A stretch of 33,439 bases of DNA, from NCBI GenBank assembly GCA_036508635.1, contig DATCGY010000238.1, forward strand, positions 1 to 33,439, in the 5' to 3' direction. Below, one piece after another: positions 25,415 to 33,398 of the stretch (the first letter of the stretch is position 1; each line of letters opens with the position of its first letter). A program made the position numbers and the translations under genes. The DNA comes from FEN-727 sp036508635 (GTDB lineage: Bacteria; Actinomycetota; Geothermincolia; Fen-727; Anoxymicrobiaceae). Below the pieces are notes generated by a model. The model was not told the DNA's origin, did not search any database, and was given only the letters and a program-made list of their open reading frames with translations.

Positions 25415-25443
25415 TTGACATACCGCTATTAATGACTCATAGT
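25415..25443 (+). promoter_or_regulatory. Promoter of the PadR gene with flanking inverted repeat
   Basis: A perfect TTGACA (25415-25420), a 17-base spacer and CATAGT (25438-25443) precede the PadR start by about 40 bases. TGACATA (25416-25422), overlapping the -35, and TATGTCA (25456-25462) form a 7-bp inverted repeat with a 33-base gap that brackets the -10. It is a candidate autoregulatory operator pair. Confidence 0.5.
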
Positions 25444-25483
25444 AACTAGAGACCATATGTCACTACTGACAAAGGAGAGGCAA

Positions 25484-25960
25484 ATGCATCAATACATGGG
25501 ATACAGGAACAGGTGCATGGGTCACGAGACTGAAGGCGAGACACGCCATCGCCATCACGCGGGCCCTGCCGGAGCGTGCATGGGATCGGCGGGAGGACAG
25601 TGGGGTTCGATGTTCGAGGGCAGCCAGGGAATAACGAGGCGTTTCCTGCGGCCCGTAGTGCTCTTGCTGCTGGCAGAGAGCCCCATCCACGGCTACGAGC
25701 TCATGGGCAACCTCAAGGAGTTCGGTTTCGACCGGGCGGGTATGGATCCGTCAATTCTGTACCGCCTGCTCAGGCACATAGAGCGCGAAGGCCTCACCGA
25801 GAGCGCGCTCGACGATAGTGGGTCGGGCCCGGCACGCAAGGTCTACACTCTCACACCGGAAGGCCAGGAGATCCTCGACCTCTGGGCAGCCAGCATAGAC
25901 GACACGATCAACTTCCTCGGGCAGTTCAAGGACCGGTACGAGAAGCTGGCCGAGCGATAG
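25484..25960 (+). CDS. PadR family transcriptional regulator with His/Cys/Met-rich N-terminal extension
   Basis: This 158-aa regulator has a PadR winged helix at about residues 50-135: FLRPVVLLLLAESPIHGYEL, GMDPSILYRLLRHIEREGL and the wing with ARKVYTLTPEGQEIL. A C-terminal dimerisation helix follows. The first 40 residues precede the PadR domain and are rich in metal-binding side chains (H2, C11, H14, H22, H24, H25, C32, several Met). This is unusual and may sense a metal or its redox state; that is inference. The ATG at 25484 follows GGAG by six bases. A strong promoter lies upstream. It is convergent with the zinc-ribbon protein, the two stops being eight bases apart. Confidence 0.88.
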   Translation: MHQYMGYRNRCMGHETEGETRHRHHAGPAGACMGSAGGQWGSMFEGSQGITRRFLRPVVLLLLAESPIHGYELMGNLKEFGFDRAGMDPSILYRLLRHIEREGLTESALDDSGSGPARKVYTLTPEGQEILDLWAASIDDTINFLGQFKDRYEKLAER

Positions 25961-25968
25961 ACCCCGTT

Positions 25969-26736
25969 CTAACTTTCCGGAGGCGTTTCCCCGCTTGATG
26001 CCGGGGCCTCCGGAGGCTGCGGTCCGGCGCCTGTTTGCGCTGGAGGTTGCTGGACCGCGGCCGGCTTTGATGCAACGATCCCCGCAATGGCAGCACACGC
26101 TCCCATGACCCCCGCCGCGATGCAGAGCCAGAGCCCTACGCCTACTGACACGCCCTCCCCGAGCGAGGCCGCGTCATAGATGCCGATCCCCGCGACAATG
26201 AGCGACATGACAAGAGCGGAAGCGAAAGCCGGCTTCGAGCGCAACGCTATGGTCATTATGAAAAGAACGAGACCGATTATCGAAACAGCGAGCGTTATCT
26301 TGCCGTCGCCTTTCAAACCACCGACGCTGACGGTGAACAAAGCGGTGGAGGCCGAAGCCCACGCGAGGCAGGAGCCGATAGCACCCAGGATCATGGAAAC
26401 GGAACCGACGATCCCCGCCGACAGTGAACCTGCACTCGCAGCTGCTTTGCCCATGACTAACCCGGAAGGTGGTCCGGGGGGATGGTGCATGTGATGCCCG
26501 GCAGGAGGTGGAGGGACGATCCCGGGAGCCAGAGGCGGTGGCCCCGGTGCCTGGCTTTGATCCCCTGATTCCATCATCGGAGGCGGCGGCGGTGGCGCCG
26601 CGCCCGTACTTGCGGTTGCGGGTGGGGAAGCCTCCGCGGCTCCGGACACGGTTTCAACGGGGGTGCCGCAAGCGGAGCAATACTTTTCGCTTTTACCCAG
26701 TTCTTTGCCGCAGTTCTTGCAGTCTGCCAACTCCAT
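25969..26736 (-). CDS. Zinc-ribbon, proline-rich membrane protein
   Basis: This 255-aa protein starts with a zinc ribbon, CKNCGKELGKSEKYCSACG (C-x2-C and C-x2-C). A disordered Pro-rich linker follows, with runs of six and four prolines and a His cluster (GHHMHHPPGPP), then a hydrophobic part with about four membrane segments. It ends in another Pro-rich tail. The layout resembles small actinobacterial membrane proteins with cytoplasmic zinc ribbons, of unknown function. The ATG at 26736 overlaps a GGGGTG site; a GTG one codon earlier is possible. Confidence 0.75.
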   Translation of the reverse strand: MELADCKNCGKELGKSEKYCSACGTPVETVSGAAEASPPATASTGAAPPPPPPMMESGDQSQAPGPPPLAPGIVPPPPAGHHMHHPPGPPSGLVMGKAAASAGSLSAGIVGSVSMILGAIGSCLAWASASTALFTVSVGGLKGDGKITLAVSIIGLVLFIMTIALRSKPAFASALVMSLIVAGIGIYDAASLGEGVSVGVGLWLCIAAGVMGACAAIAGIVASKPAAVQQPPAQTGAGPQPPEAPASSGETPPES

Positions 26737-26914
26737 CACCCCACATATATAGCCGCGAGTATTATTCCGTTAAAGAGATTCTAGCACTGGTTCCCTCGGC
26801 GTGCGGAAATCACTGTACCTGGCAAGTCAGGGGAGGCGATGGAATGGGAGGGGGATAAAGGCGGCTGCGAGAGTGACCGACAATATAACCATCGCCGAGA
26901 GAAAGGACTAAGAA

Positions 26915-28003
26915 ATGTGCCCCGACCTCGAAATGAGTGATGAGCAAAGACGTAACACGGAGCGTGAGAACGCGGAGACCCTTCAGCGGGTAGGGCTCAA
27001 GCCCAGAGTGGTCGAACTCTGGGAAGACGGCTATCGAACGGCTTCGCAGCCGGACGCTTTCGAGTGGTGGTACTTCGACTCGGAGTTTGAGGACGGCTCC
27101 ACCGCGGTGGTCGTGTTCAGCACCAAGCCCATGACAAAGCCGCATGACCCGCTGACCCCCGCGCTCCAGATAATCATGAAGACCCCCGAGGGCAAGCGTG
27201 ACTTCATAAGCATCGAGCACACCCCGAACGAGTTCAACGGCTCTGTGGACTCATGTGACGTCAGTATGGGGAAGAGCCGTATAAAAGGAGACCTCGACGG
27301 CTACGAGGTCCACGCGCAAGCCGGCAACTCTAAAGTAGACTTGGTCTTCACTCGAGGAGCGCCGTCGTGGCGCCCGGGTCCGGGTATTACATACATGGAC
27401 CGAAAGAAGACGAAGTACTTCGCCTGGGTTGTGGCCGTGCCGTACGGGAAGGTGGAGGGAGAGCTGACTTATGAAGGAAAGACATGGAACGTGACGGGCA
27501 CCGGGTACCACGACCACAACTGGGGCAATATCGGCCCCGGGATGGCTCTTGACCACTGGTACTGGGGACGGGCTCACGTCGGCGACTTCAGCGTGATATT
27601 CGCCCAGATGATAACCGCCAAAGTGCCGGGGATGGGAAACCTGAAGCTGCCTGTTTTCTACCTCGCCAGGGGCCAGGAGATACTCACCGACGACGGCCTT
27701 CCACTGAGCATGGTGACCCGGGATTTCGTTGAAGGTCCTGGAGGGCGCACCTATCCAACGAGCGTCGACCTCTACTGGGAGACCGTGGAAGGCAAGGTGA
27801 GCTTGGCCCTGAGGAATCCAAAGCTCATCGAGTCTATCGATATCCTGGAGAGCCTCCCGAGGTGGGAGCGCCCGATCGTCCACCTGTTCGCAAAGCCTTA
27901 CTACTACGATTTCAACGCCGACCTCGAGATGAAGGTCGACCTTCGGGGGGTCAAAGCGGACGAGAAGGGTACCGCGCTCTACGAGTTGATGATGCTGAGG
28001 TAG
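26915..28003 (+). CDS. Lipocalin-like CrtC/AttH family protein
   Basis: This 362-aa protein shows the signature of the carotenoid 1,2-hydratase (CrtC)/AttH lipocalin-like superfamily: FEWWYFDSEFEDG near residue 49, and TGTGYHDHNWG with ALDHWYWGRAHVG in the middle. The fold is two lipocalin-type beta barrels. There is no signal peptide, so it should be cytoplasmic. CrtC hydrates carotenoid double bonds, but most family members outside phototrophs have unproven substrates, and there are no carotenoid genes nearby. A role on a terpenoid or lipid is possible. The ATG at 26915 follows AAAGGAC by six bases. Confidence 0.83.
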   Translation: MCPDLEMSDEQRRNTERENAETLQRVGLKPRVVELWEDGYRTASQPDAFEWWYFDSEFEDGSTAVVVFSTKPMTKPHDPLTPALQIIMKTPEGKRDFISIEHTPNEFNGSVDSCDVSMGKSRIKGDLDGYEVHAQAGNSKVDLVFTRGAPSWRPGPGITYMDRKKTKYFAWVVAVPYGKVEGELTYEGKTWNVTGTGYHDHNWGNIGPGMALDHWYWGRAHVGDFSVIFAQMITAKVPGMGNLKLPVFYLARGQEILTDDGLPLSMVTRDFVEGPGGRTYPTSVDLYWETVEGKVSLALRNPKLIESIDILESLPRWERPIVHLFAKPYYYDFNADLEMKVDLRGVKADEKGTALYELMMLR

Positions 28004-28016
28004 AGACAGTTCGCAA

Positions 28017-28328
28017 TTAGCGAAGGAACTGGCCCATGCTGCGCAGAGCTTTGTCGCCGCGGCAGTCTGAGAAGAACCAGCCTGAAAGATAGAGCACCTG
28101 GTTGGCGTCCTGGTATCGGGATTCGGAAGTAGTGACGCCGTTCTCCCGGCGGAACTGTTCGAGGAGCCTGGGTAGAGCCTCGTTGAAATACCTCTCCTGG
28201 CCGATCCTGCGGACGAGTCCCTCTATCTCTTTTTGCAGCCAACCGTACTGGATGCTGTCGTACACGCCTTCCGCACCTTCCAGGCCTGCTCGTGTGGCCT
28301 TCATGATCTCGCGATTTGAACCCGCCAT
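28017..28328 (-). CDS. Hypothetical protein, 103 aa
   Basis: This is a minus-strand frame of 103 residues with protein-like composition: charged helices such as GWLQKEIEGLVRRIGQERYF and LPRLLEQFRRENG, then a C-terminal part with LSGWFFSDCRGD. The ATG at 28328 lacks a clear ribosome binding site; a second ATG at residue 9 (28304) is an alternative. It is convergent with the CrtC-like gene and its stop lies 13 bases from that gene's stop. I do not recognise a family; it could be an iron-regulated or stress-type small protein, but nothing shows this. Confidence 0.5.
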   Translation of the reverse strand: MAGSNREIMKATRAGLEGAEGVYDSIQYGWLQKEIEGLVRRIGQERYFNEALPRLLEQFRRENGVTTSESRYQDANQVLYLSGWFFSDCRGDKALRSMGQFLR

Positions 28329-28532
28329 ATGGTGAGTCGCACCGTGAAATTCGATCGATACTTCTTTACACAGATATTTTAGACATCATCCACGATTTCC
28401 TTTTGAGCCAGGTAATAGAATGGTTGAAAAAAGGAACGAAAGGTCTTGTGCACTCGAGTCACCAGGGAGAGAAAGGCGCGAATAGCAAGTCTGGCGCGTT
28501 CACTGCGCGACGTCGAGAGCTGGAACGCTTGA
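28329..28532. other. Intergenic region without recognisable gene
   Basis: This stretch is less GC-rich than its surroundings in the left half (28340-28440), with T/A runs. Open frames in it are short and lack ribosome binding sites. No RNA gene or strong hairpin seen. Confidence 0.4.
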
Positions 28533-28685
28533 CTATGCGATCTCCGACACTCTGTAGGAGTGAAACCGTGTTTGGTACTCGCGCGAATCAACGGCGGAGC
28601 CGAAGCCGAAGGCCGGCGAGTGCAGGTTTGCCCAGGACATCTTACGCCCGCTGAACCAGGACATGTTGTGAGAGTTCGAAAACAT
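28533..28685 (-). CDS. Possible 50-aa small protein
   Basis: A minus-strand frame starts at an ATG at 28685, with AGGAG ten bases ahead, and ends at TAG 28533-28535. The peptide (MFSNSHNMSWFSGRKMSWAN..., ending YRVSEIA) is aromatic and Ser-rich. Its codons mostly end in G or C, as in the real genes here. It lies alone in a 480-bp gap. It could be a true small protein, the tail of a decayed gene or chance. Confidence 0.3.
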   Translation of the reverse strand: MFSNSHNMSWFSGRKMSWANLHSPAFGFGSAVDSREYQTRFHSYRVSEIA

Positions 28686-28807
28686 GTGTTTCGATCTCCT
28701 GAGCTTGGCTTGCTACTTCTTTGCAGCGATGCAGCGATATTGTACGCGCGCGCGACATCCAAACCAGCAGCCAAATTGGTGAGAGAACGTAGTTTTTTGA
28801 CCGAATG

Positions 28808-29302
28808 TCAGGTCGAGGGGGGGTCGCCGGCCTGGGGGAGCGCGGCGGCCTGGATCTGCTTGGTCAGGTGCATGAGCCTGAGTTCACCCTTGAACGGCTC
28901 GATCTCGGATATTTTGTATCCTAGCTTCTGGTAAAGGATTATGTTGCGCTTGCTCTTGTGTCCTGTGAAAACCTGGAACTGATGCGCGTCAGGGAAGCTT
29001 CCCTCGATCTCCTTCATGAGCTTGGACCCTATTCCCTGGCTCTGGTACTCGGGGTCGACTATGAGCCTGCCGACTTCGCACGCGTCACCCCGCATCCTGC
29101 CGCGCACCGCGCCGATCATCCTGTCATGGACGACGGCCTTGAGGTAGAGGTATTCCTCAAAATCACGCTCGAGTTCCTCTAGTGCCTGGGTGAGAGGCGC
29201 GATCGAGTAGTCGTTGTAGATCTCGGCCTCACTCTGGTAGGCGAGGCGCTGCAAGACCAGTATCTCAGGTGCGTCTTCCGTAGTGGCGCGAACGATGATC
29301 AA
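28808..29302 (-). CDS. GNAT family N-acetyltransferase, coupled to the histidine kinase
   Basis: This 164-aa GNAT enzyme opens with IIVRATTEDAPEILVLQRLAY. The acetyl-CoA motif is EVGRLIVDPEYQSQGIGSKLM, and the end motif is HKSKRNIILYQKLGYKI. The start is a TTG at 29302 whose bases overlap the stop of the upstream histidine kinase (TTGA), with GGGGGAG four bases ahead, so translation should be coupled. The short C-terminal tail (QAAALPQAGDPPST) is probably flexible. The acetyl acceptor is unknown; the coupling suggests it acts in the same response as the kinase. Confidence 0.85.
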   Translation of the reverse strand: MIIVRATTEDAPEILVLQRLAYQSEAEIYNDYSIAPLTQALEELERDFEEYLYLKAVVHDRMIGAVRGRMRGDACEVGRLIVDPEYQSQGIGSKLMKEIEGSFPDAHQFQVFTGHKSKRNIILYQKLGYKISEIEPFKGELRLMHLTKQIQAAALPQAGDPPST

Positions 29303-31131
29303 GGTACTCCCCCCAGCTTCTCATCAAAGTCACCGATAGAAAACTCAAGACATGCGCCGTTATCATTGTATGCTCTGATTTCGCCGCCGTAAATCTTGAC
29401 TATCTTTTCGACCGTCGCAAGCCCCACCCCGGTCTCGCCGGTCTTTCCCTTGAAGAACGGCACGAAGACGTTCTCGAGGTCTTCCGGTGGGATACCCGGG
29501 CCGTTATCGCTGACCAGGTAACGATGCCTGCCGTCGCCGTCGAGCCCGAGGCTCGATACCCGCACCACCGGAGCCGGGCTGGTATTGTGCTTTATAGCGT
29601 TCCCGATGACGTTGGAGAAGAGCTGGTATACGTGTGTCTCGTTGGCGGTGACCGTGCCCAGGTCGTCGCTCACTTCGACGTTTATGTCCTCAGCCTGTAT
29701 CTTGACCACCCGTTCACTCAGCACCCTCGAGACGATGGATCCAACATCGACAACGGAAATGCTCCTGGGCTTCTGACCGGCTTCGGCGAATGCGAGCAGC
29801 TCGTCGATCAGCGTGAAGCATTTGCCGATGTTAGCCTGGAGCTCCACCATCAGTCTCTTTATCTCCCCGGAAAAGCCGGGCTGGTCGGCATACTCCGTCA
29901 CAAGCGATGTTACTACCACCGCGGCGGCCAGGGGCCCCTTGAGATCGTGCGAAACCGTATGCGCGTACCCCTCGAGCTCTCTGTTTGTCGCGGCAAGCTT
30001 GGCCGTTCGTTCCTCGACCTGCTTCTCCAGGCCGGCCCTGGCTTCGAGAAGCTCGTCCGTCATGAGGTTGAAAGCGAGCCCCAGCTGGCCGACCTCATCG
30101 TGGGCCGAGACCCGGGCGCGCCTGTTCAGGTTTCCCTTGCTGATCTCGAGAGCGGCATCGGTAAGCTCGGTGACAGGTTGCGTCACGCTTCGGGCCATCA
30201 AAAGCGCGAAAGCGACAGCTATAAGCGCGACCCCCAGCGTTACGACTATAAGGGCGACGCCGAGGTTGTTCACCAGCGCGAGCGCTTCGGACTTGTCCAT
30301 CTTCGTGACCAGCCCCCACCCGGGTCCCGCAATATATTTCGTGGCGGCCAGCACGGGCACCCCGCGGTAATCGGTCTCGTTCTGGATGAGGATCTCCCGT
30401 CCCGCGAGTGCTTCTTCCATCGGCAGGTTCCCGGTGTTTCCGGGCAGCACCGTGCCGAGGGGTATGCTCTTTCCGAACCTGTTCGGGGTGATGTATTGGA
30501 TGTCGCCACCCGGTGTCTTTTGCGCTATTACGGTCTCGCCGGTTTCACCGAGACCTGAGTAGTCGCGTGTGAGCGCGAGCATATTGTCCGCGTCTCCCAC
30601 GACGACTATTACACCAAGAAGTCTGCCGTTGTAGGTTATCGGGCCGGCGAGATATCTCATCAGCTTGCCATGCGAATCAGTGAAGAAGATTTCCGAGATG
30701 TTGCTCCCTTTGCCGTCCTTGAAATAGGCTTCCTCTGCCTTGCTTGTTCCGAGGATCAAGGGGTCGGTGGAGGCAATGACGGTGCCACCTGGATTCAGAA
30801 TGAAGATGTTCTGGAAGCTCTGGACGGCGGACCTTGCGTCAATGAGGTTGGGATACAGGAGCGTCTGCACATCTGTGCCCGGCTGGCTGGCGTAAGTCTC
30901 CAGGGCGCTTTTCAAAGCCGTCCGGCTCTCAAGCAGAGCGAGCCGTTCGTCATTCTGACGCAGCATGCTCTCGACACGGCTCTTCTGAATCGAGGCGACC
31001 GACTCGAGCTGGTTGAGGATCTGGCGGGTCACTGTGCGCCGGCCGATGACATAGCCGGTGATGCTCACGCCTGCAAGAGGCACCAGTGCCACCAGCAATA
31101 GCACGATTGTCAGTTTTGTTCTAATCCTCAT
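29299..31131 (-). CDS. Membrane sensor histidine kinase (dCache-HAMP-HisKA-HATPase)
   Basis: This 610-aa sensor kinase has membrane segment 1 at about residues 7-29, an extracellular double-Cache-type domain to about 285 and membrane segment 2 at about 288-312. A HAMP linker (313-365) and coiled coil (365-390) follow. The phospho-acceptor is His395 in HTVSHDLKGP. The ATP-binding domain has the N box NVIGNAIKHN (507-516), DNGPGI (542-547) and GVGLA (568-572). It should sense an external small molecule and autophosphorylate. No response regulator is in its operon. The single receiver at 15411-15785 is the only one in the window, but a link is unproven. The ATG at 31131 has a poor ribosome binding site. 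It is divergent from the MFS gene. Confidence 0.92.
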   Translation of the reverse strand: MRIRTKLTIVLLLVALVPLAGVSITGYVIGRRTVTRQILNQLESVASIQKSRVESMLRQNDERLALLESRTALKSALETYASQPGTDVQTLLYPNLIDARSAVQSFQNIFILNPGGTVIASTDPLILGTSKAEEAYFKDGKGSNISEIFFTDSHGKLMRYLAGPITYNGRLLGVIVVVGDADNMLALTRDYSGLGETGETVIAQKTPGGDIQYITPNRFGKSIPLGTVLPGNTGNLPMEEALAGREILIQNETDYRGVPVLAATKYIAGPGWGLVTKMDKSEALALVNNLGVALIVVTLGVALIAVAFALLMARSVTQPVTELTDAALEISKGNLNRRARVSAHDEVGQLGLAFNLMTDELLEARAGLEKQVEERTAKLAATNRELEGYAHTVSHDLKGPLAAAVVVTSLVTEYADQPGFSGEIKRLMVELQANIGKCFTLIDELLAFAEAGQKPRSISVVDVGSIVSRVLSERVVKIQAEDINVEVSDDLGTVTANETHVYQLFSNVIGNAIKHNTSPAPVVRVSSLGLDGDGRHRYLVSDNGPGIPPEDLENVFVPFFKGKTGETGVGLATVEKIVKIYGGEIRAYNDNGACLEFSIGDFDEKLGGVP

Positions 31132-31326
31132 ATGATCAAAAAAGCCGCCACGGTTGCCAATGTCACTCTAACACGCCGTTCCTGAACAGCGACAGAACGA
31201 CGATAGAGCCGCACCTCACGCCCTGTCTTCGCGTCCTATTCAACAGGATAAACGGGCATCTGTGTATAAGATAGGTCAATACGTGGTTTTGGCTCGGTTG
31301 TCACGGAGATATAGCGGAATCGGTGG

Positions 31327-32688
31327 ATGAGACGAGAACAAGCCGAAGAAAATACCAATGATGCAGCGGGCTCCGAAAGCGGGGCGCGGCGCAAGACGCT
31401 TTTCCACGGGGGAGTGCTGTCCGCCTTTGGGCAACGCGACTACAAGATACTGTGGTCGGGCGCTTTCATCTCGAACATCGGCACATGGGTACAGAGCGCG
31501 GCTCTGCTGTGGCTCGTTCACGACGTTTTCAAGTCGAACAGCCTCGTCGGCGCCGTGAACATGGCCAACTTCCTGCCCGTGTTGTTCATAGTGCCATTCG
31601 TCGGTTTCTTCGCGGACAGGTACAACCGCAGGACCATCATCCTCATTGGCCAGATAGTCATGATGCTGGGCGCGCTCGCCCTGGGCATCGCGGCATCGTT
31701 CCATACCGATTCAAAAGCCGTGATACTCATGACCGTTTCCATTATCGGCATCGCTTTCGCTTTCAACTTCCCCGCCTGGCAGGCGATATTGCCCGACCTG
31801 GTGCACAGAAGCGACCTGATGAACGCGATAGCTCTAAGCTCGGCGCAGTGGAACCTCGCGCGGTTTGTTGGCCCTGCTATCGCCGCCGTCATCCTCGCGG
31901 TATGGTCCGCGACCGTCGCGTTTTACGTAAACGCTGTCAGCTTCCTGTTCGTGATCGCGGCCGTGCTGATGGTCCGCCCGAAGTACTCCGCGGTGCCGCC
32001 GCCGACACAGAGCATCGGACGCGACGTCCTGGAGGGCTGGAAGTACGTCTGGCAAAGGAAATGGATGGTAAACCTGCTTATCGCCCTGGCGTTCGTGTCG
32101 TTCTTCGGGTTTTCTTTTCCGGTCCTCATCCCTTCGATGTCAAAAGACGTGCTGCATCGCGGTGCCACGACTTACGCAATCATACTCAGCCTGATCGGCC
32201 TCGGGGCGGCGGTCGGCGCGCCACTCGTGACTTACCTCGGCAGACGCTACAAGGAGCGCGAGATAATCAAGATCTGTATGCTCGCATTCGGCTTACTGCT
32301 AGTCGCCTTCGGCCTCGTCAAGGTTCTATGGATATCGTGCGTCCTGTCGATCGGTTTGGGACTTGCGTTTCTCATGGTCGGGACTACCTCCAACTCGGTT
32401 CTACAGGGATGCTCGGATCGGGCAATGAGAGGAAGGGTCGTGAGCTTCTACATAGTGACGTTCATTGGCTTCTCGGCGCTTGGCGGGCAGTTCATGGGGT
32501 ATCTCGCCGATGCACGCTCGACCCAGTTCGCGCTCACGGCCGGCGGAATCGCCTGTACTCTTCCGGCCGTGGTCCTGATACTGTTCCCCGGCCTGATACG
32601 TCTTGCCGTCACTCCTAAAGAACCCCGGGAGCTCGAGCCGGACGTACGGCCTACCGATGAGCCTGACCAGGACTTCTGCGAGTTCTAG
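31327..32688 (+). CDS. MFS transporter, EntS-like (MFS_3) exporter
   Basis: This 453-aa membrane protein has about 12 hydrophobic segments between residues 35 and 430. The polar N-terminus is followed by LWSGAFISNIGTWVQSAALLWLV, typical of the EntS/MFS_3 group that exports siderophores or drugs. FFADRYNRRTII is the conserved loop 2-3 motif (GxxADRxxRR). RARF-type features are replaced by WNLARFVGPAIAA in helix 5. The C-terminal tail is acidic. The ATG at 31327 is preceded by only a weak GGTGG. No siderophore genes are adjacent, so the substrate is unknown. Confidence 0.88.
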   Translation: MRREQAEENTNDAAGSESGARRKTLFHGGVLSAFGQRDYKILWSGAFISNIGTWVQSAALLWLVHDVFKSNSLVGAVNMANFLPVLFIVPFVGFFADRYNRRTIILIGQIVMMLGALALGIAASFHTDSKAVILMTVSIIGIAFAFNFPAWQAILPDLVHRSDLMNAIALSSAQWNLARFVGPAIAAVILAVWSATVAFYVNAVSFLFVIAAVLMVRPKYSAVPPPTQSIGRDVLEGWKYVWQRKWMVNLLIALAFVSFFGFSFPVLIPSMSKDVLHRGATTYAIILSLIGLGAAVGAPLVTYLGRRYKEREIIKICMLAFGLLLVAFGLVKVLWISCVLSIGLGLAFLMVGTTSNSVLQGCSDRAMRGRVVSFYIVTFIGFSALGGQFMGYLADARSTQFALTAGGIACTLPAVVLILFPGLIRLAVTPKEPRELEPDVRPTDEPDQDFCEF

Positions 32689-32734
32689 ACCACGCAACTT
32701 ACTTCCACGTGGGCGTAGCGGGTGAAATCAACTC

Positions 32735-32777
32735 TTGCTAAACTCGTATACAGAGAGATGTTCGAATCCCACTCCCT
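32735..32777 (+). pseudogene. Internally deleted tRNA-Ser relic with its promoter
   Basis: TGCTAAACTCGT (32736-32747) matches the -10 region of the intact tRNA-Ser at 33204-33215. Next comes CAGAGAGATG (32751-32760), which copies the tRNA 5' end (CGGAGAGATG) with one change. It is joined directly to TTCGAATCCCACTCCC, the tRNA's T-loop and 3' strand with a few changes. About 60 bases covering the D, anticodon and variable arms are missing. TTTT follows. Confidence 0.55.
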
Positions 32778-32798
32778 TTTCCAGGCAGGAGCGAAGAC

Positions 32799-33167
32799 GT
32801 GTCAATGAAACAAGCAACTTCGATAGATGACTATCTCGAGGAGGTCCCGGAAGAGGCGCGGGCCGCTCTCGAGAAGCTACGAAAGGTAATAAGGACCGCC
32901 GCACCAAAGGCCGTCGAGACCATCAGTTACCGGATTCCCACATACAAATATCACGGCATGCTCGTAGGCTTTGCAGCCTTCAAGAATCACCTTAGTTTCT
33001 TTGTCATGAGCCCGTCTCTCATGGAAGCTCACAGGGACGAGCTCAAGGCTTACGAAACCGCAAAGGCAACCATCCACTTCACGGCCGACAAGCCGCTCCC
33101 CGCCGCACTCGTGAAGAAGCTCGTCAAGGCGCGGATCGAAGAGAACGAGGCACGCGTGACCCACTGA
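32799..33167 (+). CDS. DUF1801 (YdhG-like) domain protein
   Basis: This 122-aa protein of the YdhG/DUF1801 family, with a CyaY-like alpha-beta fold, has the core pattern IDDYLEEVPEEARAALEKLR, then APKAVETISYRIPTYKYHG and FAAFKNHLSFFVMS. It ends with TIHFTADKPLPAALVKKLVKARIEEN. Some family members relate to frataxin or bind iron; for most no activity is known. The GTG at 32799 has AGGAG seven bases ahead; an ATG two codons later is possible. It sits between the tRNA-Ser relic and the intact tRNA-Ser. Confidence 0.85.
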   Translation: MSMKQATSIDDYLEEVPEEARAALEKLRKVIRTAAPKAVETISYRIPTYKYHGMLVGFAAFKNHLSFFVMSPSLMEAHRDELKAYETAKATIHFTADKPLPAALVKKLVKARIEENEARVTH

Positions 33168-33219
33168 CACGCTTGCTGGGATGTGGCGGCTTCAGGTAGC
33201 TCCTGCTAAACTCGTTCAC

Positions 33220-33312
33220 GGAGAGATGGCCGAGTGGACTAAGGCGCACGCCTGGAAAGCGTGTGGGCGGGTAGACCTCGTCCCGTGGGTTCAAATCCCA
33301 CTCTCTCCGCCA
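33220..33312 (+). tRNA. tRNA-Ser (anticodon GGA)
   Basis: The acceptor stem is GGAGAGA (33220-33226) paired with TCTCTCC (33302-33308), followed by discriminator G and encoded CCA (33310-33312). The anticodon stem is CACGC/GCGTG (33247-33251, 33259-33263) with loop CTGGAAA, so the anticodon is GGA (33254-33256), reading UCC and UCU. A long variable arm (about 33264-33284) is typical of Ser tRNAs. The T arm is GTGGG-TTCAAAT-CCCAC (33285-33301). An extended -10 TGCTAAACT (33204-33212) lies eight bases upstream. An inverted copy of the T arm follows at 33330-33348. Confidence 0.95.
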
Positions 33313-33329
33313 CTCAACAAATACTCTTT

Positions 33330-33348
33330 GTGGGATTCGAACCCACGG
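33330..33348 (-). other. Isolated T-arm sequence, inverted relative to tRNA-Ser
   Basis: On the minus strand CCGTGGGTTCGAATCCCAC matches the T arm of tRNA-Ser (33283-33301) at 18 of 19 positions. I could not build a D or anticodon arm around it, so it is not a tRNA gene. It may be a relic, a recombination scar or a hairpin terminator. Confidence 0.5.
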
Positions 33349-33398
33349 AGCCTAGTGAAGATGCGAAGAATCTGAATCATCCACGTTTGGGGTCACCG

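Noticed and set aside
28310..28325. GGCGGGTTCAAATCGC on the minus strand, resembling a T-loop.
   Set aside because: The stem does not close properly and there is no acceptor or anticodon arm nearby; judged to be chance.
28379..28774. 131-codon minus-strand frame and overlapping plus-strand frames in the 28.3-28.8 kb gap, considered as decayed transposase.
   Set aside because: No transposase motifs or terminal repeats; composition is low-complexity Ser/Arg typical of shadow frames.
33181..33375. 64-codon frame across the tRNA-Ser gene with a DSNPRS motif.
   Set aside because: It is a translation of the tRNA and its T-arm copy; DSNPRS-type peptides are a known artefact of reading tRNA T arms.
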